DNA of 64,000 nucleotides from an uncultured Rhodospirillales bacterium (GTDB taxonomy: Bacteria > Pseudomonadota > Alphaproteobacteria > Rhodospirillales > UBA2165). How positions within the stretch are numbered: the first letter of the stretch is position 1; each line of letters starts with the position of its first letter. The notes beneath the pieces were generated by a model, which saw only the letters and a program-made list of their open reading frames with translations, made no database searches and was not told where the DNA came from. The stretch is taken from positions 598,150-662,149 of the forward strand of contig CAJXKD010000002.1 of NCBI GenBank assembly GCA_913055735.1. Direction: 5' to 3'. This document shows, in pieces, positions 53,393-63,256 of this stretch. Position numbers and translations under genes: made by a program.

Positions 53393-53468
53393 GTTTCTTC
53401 TCCCCGGTTTATTCGTTGCTTCATGCAAGTCCTAGCAGATCGCATGAAATCCCGGAAGAAGAGAGGCG

Positions 53469-54308
53469 CTACAGAACGATGCTTTGGGGATTAAGGATAT
53501 CGCGGAGGGCGTGCCAGTGGTCTTCATTGGGCGCGAGCAGCAGGCGCGCCTGGCGTGGCGGGATCGGTTTGTATTGGGTTTCCGTATCGCTGAGAGCGCT
53601 ATAGCCGCCGGCCTCGCGGTGGATGAGGATGCCCGCCGCATGGTCCCAGGGTTTCAACAGGCCATACTCGGCGAAATGAATGGTTTCGCGGGCCAGCGCC
53701 ATATACTCCTGCCCCGTGCAGCCGTAGCGGACGAAGCTTGCCGGTTTCTCTGGTTTGCTGTGTTTCTCGAAGATCTCGCGGCGCTTCTTGCCGATCGACC
53801 CAACCATATCGGTAAACGCCGACGCCTGCCCCGTGACGGTCAACCGCTTCTTGTCGCGCCCCTGACATTCCCAGGCACCCTCGCCCGCTGCGGCCGTGAC
53901 CGTAAAATTCTTGATCGGATCGTGGATCCATCCGGCGACGGTCTCGCCGCCCCTGCAATAAGCGACGATGACGGCGAAACATTCCGACCCGCCGGCGAAA
54001 TTGCGGGTACCGTCGACGGGATCGATGATCCACACGGGCGCGCTGCCGTGCAGTTCGTTCATGATCTCGGGATGTTCCGAGGCGGCCTCCTCACCGACGA
54101 CGACGCTTTTCGGGTCGAGCGACAGCAGCGCCTGGGTCAGTTTCTTTTCGGCCTCGATATCGGCGGCGGTGACGATCTCGCCTTGCAGCTTATCGCCGAT
54201 CTCATGGTCTTCGAGCTTCCGGAAGCGGGGCAAAATCTCGGCCTCGGTGACCTCGCGGATAAGCGCGGTCACCCGGTCCATATCGGGAAGCTTGTGTTTG
54301 GCGTGCAT
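53469..54308 (-). CDS. inositol monophosphatase-family phosphatase
   Basis: A 279-residue Mg-dependent, Li-sensitive-type phosphatase. Metal ligands: Glu-Glu in VVVGEEAASEHPE, the core DPVDGTRNFAGG, and the C-terminal WDHAAGILIHREAGG. Possible substrates are inositol-1-phosphate, 3'-phosphoadenosine 5'-phosphate or histidinol phosphate; nothing in the sequence decides. ATG 54308 was chosen because earlier in-frame starts (54440) run through the neighbouring small gene. It follows that gene by 13 nt and may be co-transcribed. Confidence 0.87.
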   Translation of the reverse strand: MHAKHKLPDMDRVTALIREVTEAEILPRFRKLEDHEIGDKLQGEIVTAADIEAEKKLTQALLSLDPKSVVVGEEAASEHPEIMNELHGSAPVWIIDPVDGTRNFAGGSECFAVIVAYCRGGETVAGWIHDPIKNFTVTAAAGEGAWECQGRDKKRLTVTGQASAFTDMVGSIGKKRREIFEKHSKPEKPASFVRYGCTGQEYMALARETIHFAEYGLLKPWDHAAGILIHREAGGYSALSDTETQYKPIPPRQARLLLAPNEDHWHALRDILNPQSIVL

Positions 54309-54321
54309 AATATCCGGTCTT

Positions 54322-54591
54322 TTAGGGCGCGTAGATCTCGCGGTCCCGTTCGTAGGCCGCGGCGAACAGATCGACGAGTCGCGCCGCTTCGTTGTTAAAA
54401 TCGGCTTGCTGCATGAGCGCCTTGGTGACGTAGACGGCATAAGTGACCGCTTCGCCCTTGCCGCGCAAGCCTTGTATCTCGGAGAGTTCCTCGAGGTATT
54501 CGTGGATCTGTTTGCGCGCCATGATGTTGAGCTGGCGCTTCACGTAACGGTTTTTACGCCGCCACTTCTGCTGGGCTTCGCCGGTTGCCAT
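54322..54591 (-). CDS. small basic protein of unknown function, 89 residues
   Basis: A helical, strongly basic N-terminal half (KWRRKNRYVKRQLNIMARKQ) is followed by an amphipathic helix and an acidic C-terminus ending RDREIYAP. The N-terminal pattern could suit a ribbon-helix-helix or other nucleic-acid-binding fold, but no family is recognised. It lies directly before the inositol-monophosphatase-family gene on the same strand. Confidence 0.65.
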   Translation of the reverse strand: MATGEAQQKWRRKNRYVKRQLNIMARKQIHEYLEELSEIQGLRGKGEAVTYAVYVTKALMQQADFNNEAARLVDLFAAAYERDREIYAP

Positions 54592-54774
54592 AACCTATCT
54601 CCAACCACTGGTGAGGTGGTCCCGTTGCCGGGTGAACTTCTGCCGTTTTTTGAATTCTACTAGTAGATAGGGCGCCGAATCATCATTTCAATGCTTCGCA
54701 GCCTCACCGATTCGGGAAAAGAATCGGCGCGTTTCAGCCGAAATTCGAAAAAGACAGGAAATTAGGCCGGAAAT

Positions 54775-56019
54775 CTAAGAATGAATTCTGCGCCGCTCGA
54801 GGCGCGCGGCGTCGGCCGGATCGAGCCGCACCCGCAGTTCGACATTCTCGTCCGAATCCTGACGGTCGAGAACCTCACCGTGCTGGTAAATCCACGACAG
54901 GGTGGCGCCATCAGACCAAGCGACGGTGACCGTCAATTCGCGCCGCTGCGCCGACAGAACTTCATCGAGGGCGGTCAGCAGTTCCGTGCACCCTTCGCCG
55001 GTCATGGCGGACACGAGCACGACCTTACGATTGCTGCGCTGGGCCCGGTTCATGAAGGCGATGCGCTGTTGCGGATCCAAGAGATCGGCCTTGTTGAGCA
55101 CTTCGATCACGATTTCGTCGAGCCTTTCCTCAAGGCCGAGACCGATCAGAACCTTCAACACGTCCTCTTTCTGCGCCTCGCTATCGGGATGGCGGGCATC
55201 GCGAACGTGGACGAGCACGTCCGCTTCGACGACTTCTTCCAATGTCGCATGAAAGGCATCGACCAGTTCGTGCGGCAGGTCCGAGACGAATCCCACCGTA
55301 TCGGACAAGATAATGTCCTTTCCCGACGGTAGCTTCAGGCTGCGCATGGTCGGATCGAGGGTGGCAAACAACTGGTCCCGCGATACCACTTCGGATTCGG
55401 TCAAGGCATTGAAGAGGGTCGATTTCCCGGCGTTGGTATAACCGACCAGCGCGACCACGGGATACGGCACGCGCTTGCGCGATTCACGATGGAGTTGCCG
55501 CGTACGGCGGACGCTCGCCAAGTCCTTTTTGAGGCGAACGATGCGTTCGTCGATCATGCGCCGGTCGGCTTCGATCTGGGTTTCGCCGGGACCGCCCATG
55601 AAGCCGAAGCCGCCGCGCTGTCGTTCCAAATGGGTCCACGACCGTACCAAGCGGCTGCGCTGATAGTTGAGTGCCGCCAACTCGACCTGGAGCGTGCCTT
55701 CCTTGGTACGTGCCCGGGCGCCGAAGATTTCCAGGATCAGTCCGGTCCGGTCGATAACCTTGCAGTTCCAGGCGCGTTCGAGATTGCGTTGTTGAACGGG
55801 GGTTAGCGTGGCGTCGATGACGGTAACATCGATGTGCCGCGCCGCGATTTGCTCCTTGAGACGCTCGATGACGCCCTGCCCCAGCAGCGTTGCCGGACGC
55901 GGCTGCGCAAGACCGATGATTTGGGCGTCGACGACATCGAGCTCGATCGCTTCGGCAAGACCGACCGCTTCGTCCAGGCGCGCTTCGGGGGACCGGGACG
56001 CTTCCGCGGCCTGTTTCAC
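54775..56019 (-). CDS. hflX: GTPase HflX
   Basis: A 414-residue ribosome-associated GTPase that splits stalled ribosomes. The N-terminal HflX domain has ERQRGGFGFMGGPGETQIEADRR, the family signature. G motifs follow: G1 GYTNAGKST, G3 DTVGF and G4 NKADL. The start is GTG 56019. Family-like sequence continues about 20 codons upstream in the same frame to a CTG at 56079, so the true N-terminus may be longer. It lies 78 nt after hfq, the usual order. Confidence 0.93.
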   Translation of the reverse strand: MKQAAEASRSPEARLDEAVGLAEAIELDVVDAQIIGLAQPRPATLLGQGVIERLKEQIAARHIDVTVIDATLTPVQQRNLERAWNCKVIDRTGLILEIFGARARTKEGTLQVELAALNYQRSRLVRSWTHLERQRGGFGFMGGPGETQIEADRRMIDERIVRLKKDLASVRRTRQLHRESRKRVPYPVVALVGYTNAGKSTLFNALTESEVVSRDQLFATLDPTMRSLKLPSGKDIILSDTVGFVSDLPHELVDAFHATLEEVVEADVLVHVRDARHPDSEAQKEDVLKVLIGLGLEERLDEIVIEVLNKADLLDPQQRIAFMNRAQRSNRKVVLVSAMTGEGCTELLTALDEVLSAQRRELTVTVAWSDGATLSWIYQHGEVLDRQDSDENVELRVRLDPADAARLERRRIHS

Positions 56020-56097
56020 ATACGGATGAACGGCGAGACAGCGTCCAACGGTGGGTCGGATGTCGTCGCGTGTATACAGTCTGGATTACCTGTCGGG

Positions 56098-56382
56098 TTA
56101 GCCGGCTTCCGCGGAGGCCACTTCCGCCGTTGCGGCAGAGCTTTCCTCCTTGTCCGGCTCGAAGAGCTGGATGGGGCCGGATGGCATGACGGTCGAAATG
56201 GCGTGTTTGTAAACCAACTGGGTATGTCCGTCGCGGCGGAGCAATACCGAGAAGTTATCGAACCAAGTGATAATGCCTTGAAGTTTGACGCCGTTCACCA
56301 GAAACACGGTGACGGGGGTTTTATTCTTACGGACGTAGTTCAGAAATACGTCCTGAACATTTTGAGATTTTTCTGCCGACAT
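56098..56382 (-). CDS. hfq: RNA chaperone Hfq
   Basis: A 94-residue Sm-like hexameric protein that pairs small RNAs with mRNAs. Sm1 ([20 protein letters not shown], with FDNFSVLL after it) and Sm2 with the YKH triad (LVYKHAIS) are intact, and the proximal-face Gln near residue 7 is in place. The C-terminal tail is short, acidic and Ala/Ser-rich, as usual in alphaproteobacteria. CAGGGGG lies just upstream of the ATG. It precedes hflX. Confidence 0.97.
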   Translation of the reverse strand: MSAEKSQNVQDVFLNYVRKNKTPVTVFLVNGVKLQGIITWFDNFSVLLRRDGHTQLVYKHAISTVMPSGPIQLFEPDKEESSAATAEVASAEAG

Positions 56383-56514
56383 TTCGTCCCCCTGAGTTTA
56401 GTTATCCGCTGTTATTGATTTTAAGTCGCTTATGCGCCAATCAATAGTAAGGGCCAAAAAATTTCTCCCGAAAGGCATTATCATACACTCTTCCCCTCAG
56501 CGGAAGGTCATTTC

Positions 56515-57171
56515 TTATAACAAAGTAATTCTACTTACTAACTCATTGCAAGTCCTCACATATGCGGCGGGCTCAATATTGTTCAAAAGCTCCGCCGAGA
56601 GAGGCGATTCGCGGACCAGAACCGGCACGCATTTGCTGGCCGCGGCAAATTCCATGTCGATTTCCGTATCGCCGACGTACCACACGCCGTTTCCGGTATT
56701 TATGCCGCTTCCCGCCAAGGCCATGTTCATGGGATCGGGAGCCGGTTTGTCGTGCGGCGCGTCCCCTGCCCCGATTGCCGTCGGGAAATAGCCGGCCCAT
56801 CCGAGATGCGCGATCTCGGCCCGCAGAAGCGCCCCTTGCTTGTTGCTGACGACGCTTTGGTACACGCCTTGCGCCGCCAGCAATCGCAACAATTCCTCGG
56901 CACCGGGCTTTATCTCGATACCCTTTAGATGATTCTCATTGATGTGATCGTAGAAAATCCGCCCGGCTTCCTCCCAGCGGTCGCCGAAAAGCTCGGGGAA
57001 ACTATCGCGCATGGACTTTCGCACCCGGACGAGCGTTTCCTCGTATGTCCAGGGCTCATGACCCATGGCTTTCAGTGTTACATTGAGCGCGGCATGAATG
57101 GTCGGCCAGCAATTCACCAACGTGCCGTCCCAGTCGTATACGACCGCTTGCGGGCGTGTCAGCCGGCTCAT
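56515..57171 (-). CDS. HAD-family hydrolase (phosphatase)
   Basis: A 218-residue HAD phosphatase of the phosphoglycolate-phosphatase-like group. Motif I is VYDWDGTLVN near residue 13, motif II is SVVSNKQG, and motifs III/IV are DKPAPDPMNMAL and YVGDTEIDMEFA. The substrate is unknown. Its ATG overlaps the stop of the upstream transaminase gene (ATGA), so the two are translationally coupled. It ends 132 nt before hfq. Confidence 0.85.
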   Translation of the reverse strand: MSRLTRPQAVVYDWDGTLVNCWPTIHAALNVTLKAMGHEPWTYEETLVRVRKSMRDSFPELFGDRWEEAGRIFYDHINENHLKGIEIKPGAEELLRLLAAQGVYQSVVSNKQGALLRAEIAHLGWAGYFPTAIGAGDAPHDKPAPDPMNMALAGSGINTGNGVWYVGDTEIDMEFAAASKCVPVLVRESPLSAELLNNIEPAAYVRTCNELVSRITLL

Positions 57172-58055
57172 TGCCCCCTTTCCGTCCCGGCGCTTGCCAT
57201 TTCCGGCGCGCGGTTCATGTAAGCGTCGTAAGCAAGGCACAAACGCCGCGTGATATCGCCGACTTCCCCATCGCCGATCTGCGTGCCGTCGATATCGACC
57301 ACCGGTTTGATCAAGGATGTCGAACTGGTGAAAAACGCCTCCCGGGCGGCCTTGGCCTCTTCGACCGAAAACGGCCGTTCGACCAGCCTGATTTGGAGCT
57401 CCTCGGCAAGACCGCCGAGCGTTTGCCGGGTAATACCGCCGAGAATTTCCTCATCCAACTGACGGGTAACCAATTCGTTGTCCTTCGTCACGATCCACGC
57501 GTTCGAAGCCGTTCCTTCGGTCACCATGCCGTCGTCATCCATCAACCAGGCTTCGGCGGCACCGGCATCTACCGCTTTTTGCTTGGCCAAAACATTGGGC
57601 AGCAAGGAAACGGATTTGATGTGGCTCTTCTTCCAGCGAATATCGGGCAAGGTGATTACCGAAACGCCTTTTAGCGCGTGCGCGGGCGGTTGCCATGTCA
57701 TATGGCGCGCGGTGACGACAAGCGCGCTGTCGGGGTGCTCGGGAAAGGCATGGTTTCGGGGCGCCGCGCCGCGCGTGATCTGCAGATAGACGCTGCCGTT
57801 CCGAATCCGGTTGCGACGCAGGACTTCGCGGATAATGAAACGCAACGTGGCGTCGGTTACCGGCGCGTCAATGCGCAACGCCTCCAGGGATTTGCTCAAC
57901 CGCACGAGATGCGGCTTTTCATCGACGAGATGGCCGCCGCGCACGGCAATAACCTCATAAACGCCATCGGCAAACTGATAGCCACGATCCTCGACATGGA
58001 CGGAAGCGAGACGGTGCGGGACGTAGCGGCCGTTGACGTAGGAGATATTAGGCAC
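57168..58055 (-). CDS. dat: D-amino acid aminotransferase (class IV PLP enzyme)
   Basis: A 295-residue fold-type IV transaminase. The opening YVNGRYVPHRLASVHVEDRG and FADGVYEVI are characteristic of D-alanine aminotransferase, the catalytic Lys lies in HIKSVSLLPNVLAKQ, and the PLP phosphate-binding part is EGTASNAW. It makes D-amino acids from keto acids for peptidoglycan, or breaks them down. GTG 58055 fits the family N-terminus and has AAGG upstream; a TTG at 58079 is the alternative. It stands between trkA and the HAD gene, a typical alphaproteobacterial order. Confidence 0.88.
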   Translation of the reverse strand: MPNISYVNGRYVPHRLASVHVEDRGYQFADGVYEVIAVRGGHLVDEKPHLVRLSKSLEALRIDAPVTDATLRFIIREVLRRNRIRNGSVYLQITRGAAPRNHAFPEHPDSALVVTARHMTWQPPAHALKGVSVITLPDIRWKKSHIKSVSLLPNVLAKQKAVDAGAAEAWLMDDDGMVTEGTASNAWIVTKDNELVTRQLDEEILGGITRQTLGGLAEELQIRLVERPFSVEEAKAAREAFFTSSTSLIKPVVDIDGTQIGDGEVGDITRRLCLAYDAYMNRAPEMASAGTERGQ

Positions 58056-58088
58056 GGGATCGGCCTTTTCGTGACACAAACACTGTTC

Positions 58089-59465
58089 TTAAAAGAATTC
58101 GAGCCGGACCGCGAACATCTTCTCGACCTGACGGACGGAATCACTTGTTGCGAACAGGACAATCCGGTCATTGACCTCGATAACCGTGCTGGAGGTCGGG
58201 GTAATGACCTCCCCGTCCCGGACGACGGAGCCGATGATCACCCCGTCGGGCAGATCGGCCTCCTTCAACGGCACGCCGACAAGGCTCGAGGTTTCCATGG
58301 CTTCGGCTTCGATCAGTTCGCCAAACCCCTCGCGCAAGGTGTGCACCCCGTGGATACGCCCGCGCCGCACATGCTGCAGGATCGTGGAAACCGTAATGTT
58401 GCGGGGACTGACGGCCACGTCGACCCCGAGAGAGGCGACGAGCGGCGCATAGGTGCTGCTGTTGACCAGGGTGATCGCCCTGCCGCTTCCCTGCCGTTTG
58501 GCCAACAGCGATGAGAGGATATTGGTTTCGTCGTCATTGGTGACGGCGACCACGGTTTCGGCCGTCGAAACGTTGGCCTCTTCCATGATATCGGCATCGA
58601 GGACATCCCCTTGCAGTACGACGGAGCGCTTCAAGGAACGTGCGACAGCCTCGGCGCGTGTTTTATCGTACTCCACCACCTTCAGATTGACGTTCGGGTG
58701 TTCGTCCTCGATCTCCTGAGCGAGGAACTGGCCGATATTGCCGCCGCCGAAAATCACAAGCCGGCGAGCTTCGGCCTCCTCATGTCCGAAAGCAGACATT
58801 GCGCGCGGTACGTGATCGGCTTTGGCGACGAAATAGACCTCGTCGCCGGGTAGCATTTCGTCGTCGCTGGTCGGCACCTTGGCTTCGTCGTCACGTACCA
58901 GACCGATGATGACGACATTGAGATCCGGGAAAAGCTGCGTCAATTGCCGGAGTGGCGTGTTGACGATCGGGCAATCTTTTTCGCACCGCACGCCGACCAA
59001 TTTCACCGCTCCATCGACCAGGGTGATCATTTCAAAGGCGCCGGGGGCTTGCAGGCGCCGTGAAATGGCGCTGGCGACTTCCCGTTCCGGTGAAATGACC
59101 ACGTCGATGGGCATGTGATCGCGGCTGAAAAAGTTCGCCCACATGGAATTGAGATATCCCTGTTGGCGGATGCGCGCGATCTTGGTGGTGACGTCGAATA
59201 ACGAGTGGGCGACCTGACAGGCCACCATATTGACTTCGTCGGCTTGCGTTACCGCGATCAACAAATCGGTATCGGCGGCGCCTGCTTGGGCCAGCACCTG
59301 TGGATGGGACGCGAAGCCGGTGATGGCTTTGACATCGAGTTGATCGCCGATCTTGCGGATCAATTCCGGCGACTGATCGACGACCGTGACGTCGTTGTCT
59401 TCCTGCGCGAGGTACCGGGCGATGTTGAAACCGACTTGGCCGGCGCCGCAAACAATGACCTTCAT
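58089..59465 (-). CDS. trkA: Trk system potassium uptake protein TrkA
   Basis: A 458-residue cytoplasmic regulator of Trk potassium channels, with two tandem RCK units. The first NAD-binding motif GAGQVGFNIARYL is at the N-terminus and the second, GGGNIGQFLAQEI, near residue 235. Each is followed by an RCK_C domain. No trkH/trkG partner is in the window. It begins 5 nt after ntrX, so it is in the same transcript. Confidence 0.95.
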   Translation of the reverse strand: MKVIVCGAGQVGFNIARYLAQEDNDVTVVDQSPELIRKIGDQLDVKAITGFASHPQVLAQAGAADTDLLIAVTQADEVNMVACQVAHSLFDVTTKIARIRQQGYLNSMWANFFSRDHMPIDVVISPEREVASAISRRLQAPGAFEMITLVDGAVKLVGVRCEKDCPIVNTPLRQLTQLFPDLNVVIIGLVRDDEAKVPTSDDEMLPGDEVYFVAKADHVPRAMSAFGHEEAEARRLVIFGGGNIGQFLAQEIEDEHPNVNLKVVEYDKTRAEAVARSLKRSVVLQGDVLDADIMEEANVSTAETVVAVTNDDETNILSSLLAKRQGSGRAITLVNSSTYAPLVASLGVDVAVSPRNITVSTILQHVRRGRIHGVHTLREGFGELIEAEAMETSSLVGVPLKEADLPDGVIIGSVVRDGEVITPTSSTVIEVNDRIVLFATSDSVRQVEKMFAVRLEFF

Positions 59466-59470
59466 CTAAT

Positions 59471-60871
59471 TCAGCTTTCTGCCGTCCGGGCCCGATCTTC
59501 AGCCTGCACGCCAAGAGATTTCAGTTTGCGATGGAGCGCCGACCTCTCCATGCCGACGAACGCCGCCGTGCGCGATATATTGCCGCCGAAGCGCGTTACT
59601 TGCGCCAATAGATACTGGCGTTCGAAAATTTCACGGGCTTCCCGTAATGGCAGCCCCATGATTTCCGTATTGTCGTTCCCTAAACTCACTTTCGGGGTGG
59701 TGGACCGAAGCTCGTTGGGAATCATATCGGCTTTGATGGCGTCCGTACTCGCCCCCGGCGCCATAATAAGTAGCCGTTCGATGACATTGCGCAGTTCGCG
59801 GACATTGCCCGGCCAGTCGTAGGCCTGGAGCGTTGCGATTGCGTCCTCGGTGAGTGCGCGAGGTTGGGTCCCGGTAATCTTGGCGGTCGTCTGCATGAAG
59901 TAGTCTGCGAGGGCCGGGATATCTTCGCGATACTCACAAAGCGGCGGCACCTCGATGGGGACGACGCTTAGCCGGTAATAGAGATCTTCCCGGAATCTTC
60001 CGGCTTTCATCTCTTCGGCGAGATCTTTCGTCGACGCGGCAATGACTCGCACGTCTACCTCGACACGGGTGGCACCGCCTACCCTTTGGAACGTCTGCTC
60101 TTGCAACACGCGCACGATCTTGCCCTGGGTTTCGAGCGGCATGTCGGCCACTTCATCAAGAAACAGCGTTCCGCCGTGGGCCTGCTCGAACGTGCCGATC
60201 TCCCGGTTGCCGCCGTTCTCGGTCGCTTCGATGCCGAACAGACCGATCTCGAAGCCGTCGGGCTGCATGGTGGCGCAATTCAACGAAATAAAGGGCCCCT
60301 TTGTCCGTGCCGAATGCTTGTGGAGCAAGTGCGCGACCACGTCTTTGCCGGCACCTGCCGGCCCGGTGATCAAAACCCGGCTATTGGCCGGCGCGACACG
60401 ATTGATGGCCTGGCGGAGCTGATTGATCGCCACGGAATTGCCGACTAGCTTTACTTCACCCCCGGCCCTTTGGCGCAGTTCCTCGTTCTCCCGCCTTAAG
60501 CTGGCAGCCTCGATTGCCCGATGCGTCACCAATAGAAGGCGATCGGCGGTAAACGGCTTTTCGATGAAGTCGTAGGCGCCCAGGTTGATGGCTGCCACGG
60601 CTGTTTCGATAGTGCCGTGCCCGCTCATCATGACAACGGGAACCGTCGGATGCTCTTCTCGCAGTTGCTCGAGAATCTGCATGCCGTCGAGATCGCTGCC
60701 TTCGAGCCAAATATCGAGGAGCACAAGGCTCGGCCGCCGGGTTTCGATGGAATCAAATGCGGCGGTTGAATTCGAAGCCTGGCGGGTCTGGTGGCCTTCA
60801 TCCTCGAGGATGCCGGCCGTCAGCATCCGAATGTCGGCTTCATCGTCGACGATCAGAATATCATGCGCCAT
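59471..60871 (-). CDS. ntrX: nitrogen regulation response regulator NtrX
   Basis: A 466-residue response regulator. The receiver domain has the phospho-acceptor Asp in LVLLDIWLEGSD. The AAA+ domain has Walker A GPAGAGKDV and Walker B TLFLDEVADM, and the C-terminal Fis-type HTH reads NISRTAAFVGMERSALHRKL. The sigma-54 contact motif GAFTGA is absent: the matching place reads ENGGNREIGTF. This is known for alphaproteobacterial NtrX and implies it does not act through sigma-54. It overlaps ntrY by 11 nt. Confidence 0.95.
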   Translation of the reverse strand: MAHDILIVDDEADIRMLTAGILEDEGHQTRQASNSTAAFDSIETRRPSLVLLDIWLEGSDLDGMQILEQLREEHPTVPVVMMSGHGTIETAVAAINLGAYDFIEKPFTADRLLLVTHRAIEAASLRRENEELRQRAGGEVKLVGNSVAINQLRQAINRVAPANSRVLITGPAGAGKDVVAHLLHKHSARTKGPFISLNCATMQPDGFEIGLFGIEATENGGNREIGTFEQAHGGTLFLDEVADMPLETQGKIVRVLQEQTFQRVGGATRVEVDVRVIAASTKDLAEEMKAGRFREDLYYRLSVVPIEVPPLCEYREDIPALADYFMQTTAKITGTQPRALTEDAIATLQAYDWPGNVRELRNVIERLLIMAPGASTDAIKADMIPNELRSTTPKVSLGNDNTEIMGLPLREAREIFERQYLLAQVTRFGGNISRTAAFVGMERSALHRKLKSLGVQAEDRARTAES

Positions 60872-63164
60872 GTGCCAAGGACTTTTTCTGGGCTTCTAAT
60901 GTTTCTTGGGCCGCATCTTCTTTGCCGGCGCCGCTTTCGGATATCATGGCTTCGTCACGGTGGAAAATAAGCTCCACTATCGCCCCACCAAGTTCGTCGT
61001 TCTGCAATACCAGATCACCGTGATGATCTTCCATAATTTTCTTCACGATGGCGAGGCCGAGACCCGTCCCTTTCTCTCGCGTGGTTACATAGGGTTCGGT
61101 CAATCGATCGATCATGCCGGGCGGCAGCCCCTTGCCATTGTCATGAACGGTAATGGTAACCGCGTTCTGGCTTTCTTCCAACGACAGGGAAATCTGGGCC
61201 ACCTTTTCCTGATCGCCGTTTTCCTCGACTCGTGCCGTCACCGACTCGGCGGCGTTCTTTAGAATGTTGACCAGTGCCCGTGAGATTTGCTGGCTGTCGC
61301 ACCGAAACAGAATCGGCTCGGCGGTCAAATTGTCGAGATAAGTGATACTGTGAGACCGGTTTCGTTCAAGGAACAGAGCTTGCCGGCATAAGTCGGTCAA
61401 ATCGACCATTTTGAATTCGGGCTGCGGCATGCGAGCAAATGCCGAGAATTCGTCGACCATACGGCGGATATCCTCCACCTGACGGACGATGGTTTCGGTG
61501 CACATGTCGAAAACGTCGGGATCGGAAACAATCTCTTTCTTGTAGCGACGTTTGAGCCGTTCTGCAGAAAGGCGAATCGGCGTAAGTGGGTTCTTGATCT
61601 CATGGGCAATCCGCCGTGCGACATCAGCCCAGGCTGCCTTGCGCTGCGCCGATACCAGCTCGGTCACATCATCGAACGTCACGACGTACCCGAGAATTTG
61701 TTCCTGCAGGGTTTCCGACGCAATCCCGGCAAGGAGAGTCCGTTCCCGGCCGCCACGGTAGACAGAAACTTCGCCGTGAGCCGCGCGGTGAGGTGAACGC
61801 GTGACGGCCTCAAAGAGCGGAACCATTTCGGGCACAACTTCCGCGAAAGGCTTGCCTACGCTTGCCTCTAAATCCGTGGCAAGGAGTTCTGAAGCGGACC
61901 GATTGGGCAAGTGTACCCTGCCCTCCTTGTCCAGGCCGATCACACCCGCCGAAACGCCGCTCAGGACCGTTTCGGTAAATCGCCGCCGCTCATCCAATTC
62001 ACGGTTTGCTTCAACGAGACCTTGGCGTTGATTTTCCAGTTGCTCGGTCATCCGATTGAAGACGCGGCCCAACGTTCCGATTTCATCACTGCCGCCGCCA
62101 TTGGTGAGGTCGACGCGCGCCGTTAGGTCCCCCTTTCGGATACGTTCCGACGCGGCAATCAAGTTGCCGATGGGGGTCGCCAATTGCGTTGCGACGGACC
62201 AGCCCGTCCAGACGGCGGCAAGCAGCAGCAATACCGCGACCAAACCGAAGATGAGGAGGAAACGAACCTGAAGTTCTTCGCGGCTTGCCTCCAGCTGGCG
62301 GTACTGTGCAATTGCGCCGCTGGCGGTGGATACGTGATCCAGTACCTGCGGCGCAATGAATCGTCCGACGATAAGATAAGCATCCACATAGGCCTCGAGC
62401 TTGACCCCGGCACGCACCCGGTCGTCTGAATCGGATCCGATGATTACGACATCCCCGGATCTGACTTGTCCAAAAACCCGCTGAAGGAAATCCTGCGTCG
62501 CCAGGTCGAAGCCCAATGAGAAACTCAACCCCGATCGGGCAATGGGGCGGCCCGCGCCGTCGACGACGAGGACCTCCGGCAGTTCTCGCACCAGCGCCTG
62601 CGTGGTCACGTATTCCTGAAATTGCCGGGCATTCCCGCGAAGCTGCGGGGCGGCACGGTTGAGATCATTGGCCATCGCCAAAGCATCGATGCGGATATTC
62701 TGCTGATGTTCGTGAAGATAGGCGTTGGCGACCGCCTGCGATTCGGTGACGGCCGTGCGTACCCGTTCACTAAACCAGGATTCGATGCCGAAGTTCAAAA
62801 ACAGCCCCGAGAAAACGGCAACCAAGATCGCCGGGATGACGGCCGCGAGGCTAAACAGAACCACTAACCGGATATGCAGCCGCGTGCCGGCGGGCCCGAT
62901 GCGGCGGCGCGCCCATCCCCGGACAATACGTCGGACGATCATGACGCCCAATGCCAACGCGAGAACCACGTCGACGTTAAGAAGGATGATGACGGTGGTC
63001 AGATCGGCATCGAGCGGTGCGAGGTCGGTCATCGCAACAATCGTCGCCGCGCCCGACGCGGCCAAGGTGACGGCAAGCAGCAGTTCGACAATCCGGTTTA
63101 ACCGAACGCGCCGCATCCACACCTGGGCTTTCTTGAATTTGTAAGGGGCCCGGAAGCCTGCCAT
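60861..63164 (-). CDS. ntrY: nitrogen regulation sensor histidine kinase NtrY
   Basis: A 767-residue membrane histidine kinase and partner of NtrX. It has three to four N-terminal membrane spans with a periplasmic region of about 180 residues, then a HAMP domain and a PAS domain (about 390-490). The phospho-acceptor His is in RRIAHEIKNPLTPIRLSAER, and the ATPase domain follows with N-box NILKNAAES, VHDNGKGLP and GTGLGLAIVKK. It is 92 nt downstream of ntrC and overlaps ntrX. Confidence 0.95.
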   Translation of the reverse strand: MAGFRAPYKFKKAQVWMRRVRLNRIVELLLAVTLAASGAATIVAMTDLAPLDADLTTVIILLNVDVVLALALGVMIVRRIVRGWARRRIGPAGTRLHIRLVVLFSLAAVIPAILVAVFSGLFLNFGIESWFSERVRTAVTESQAVANAYLHEHQQNIRIDALAMANDLNRAAPQLRGNARQFQEYVTTQALVRELPEVLVVDGAGRPIARSGLSFSLGFDLATQDFLQRVFGQVRSGDVVIIGSDSDDRVRAGVKLEAYVDAYLIVGRFIAPQVLDHVSTASGAIAQYRQLEASREELQVRFLLIFGLVAVLLLLAAVWTGWSVATQLATPIGNLIAASERIRKGDLTARVDLTNGGGSDEIGTLGRVFNRMTEQLENQRQGLVEANRELDERRRFTETVLSGVSAGVIGLDKEGRVHLPNRSASELLATDLEASVGKPFAEVVPEMVPLFEAVTRSPHRAAHGEVSVYRGGRERTLLAGIASETLQEQILGYVVTFDDVTELVSAQRKAAWADVARRIAHEIKNPLTPIRLSAERLKRRYKKEIVSDPDVFDMCTETIVRQVEDIRRMVDEFSAFARMPQPEFKMVDLTDLCRQALFLERNRSHSITYLDNLTAEPILFRCDSQQISRALVNILKNAAESVTARVEENGDQEKVAQISLSLEESQNAVTITVHDNGKGLPPGMIDRLTEPYVTTREKGTGLGLAIVKKIMEDHHGDLVLQNDELGGAIVELIFHRDEAMISESGAGKEDAAQETLEAQKKSLAHGA

Positions 63165-63256
63165 TACATCGATCCTAAATCATCGGTCGTCGGGCGATAG
63201 CCGTCTCGAATGCCGTCCGATCTTATCCGGCGGCGGATGTATCGCCGCAAGACAAT

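Noticed and set aside
54707..54727. Inverted repeat CCGATTC/GAATCGG after hflX as terminator
   Set aside because: The stem has 7 bp but no T run on either strand; too weak to call.
59471..60871. NtrX missing GAFTGA as a novelty
   Set aside because: Loss of this motif is a known property of alphaproteobacterial NtrX, so it is recorded in the gene entry only.
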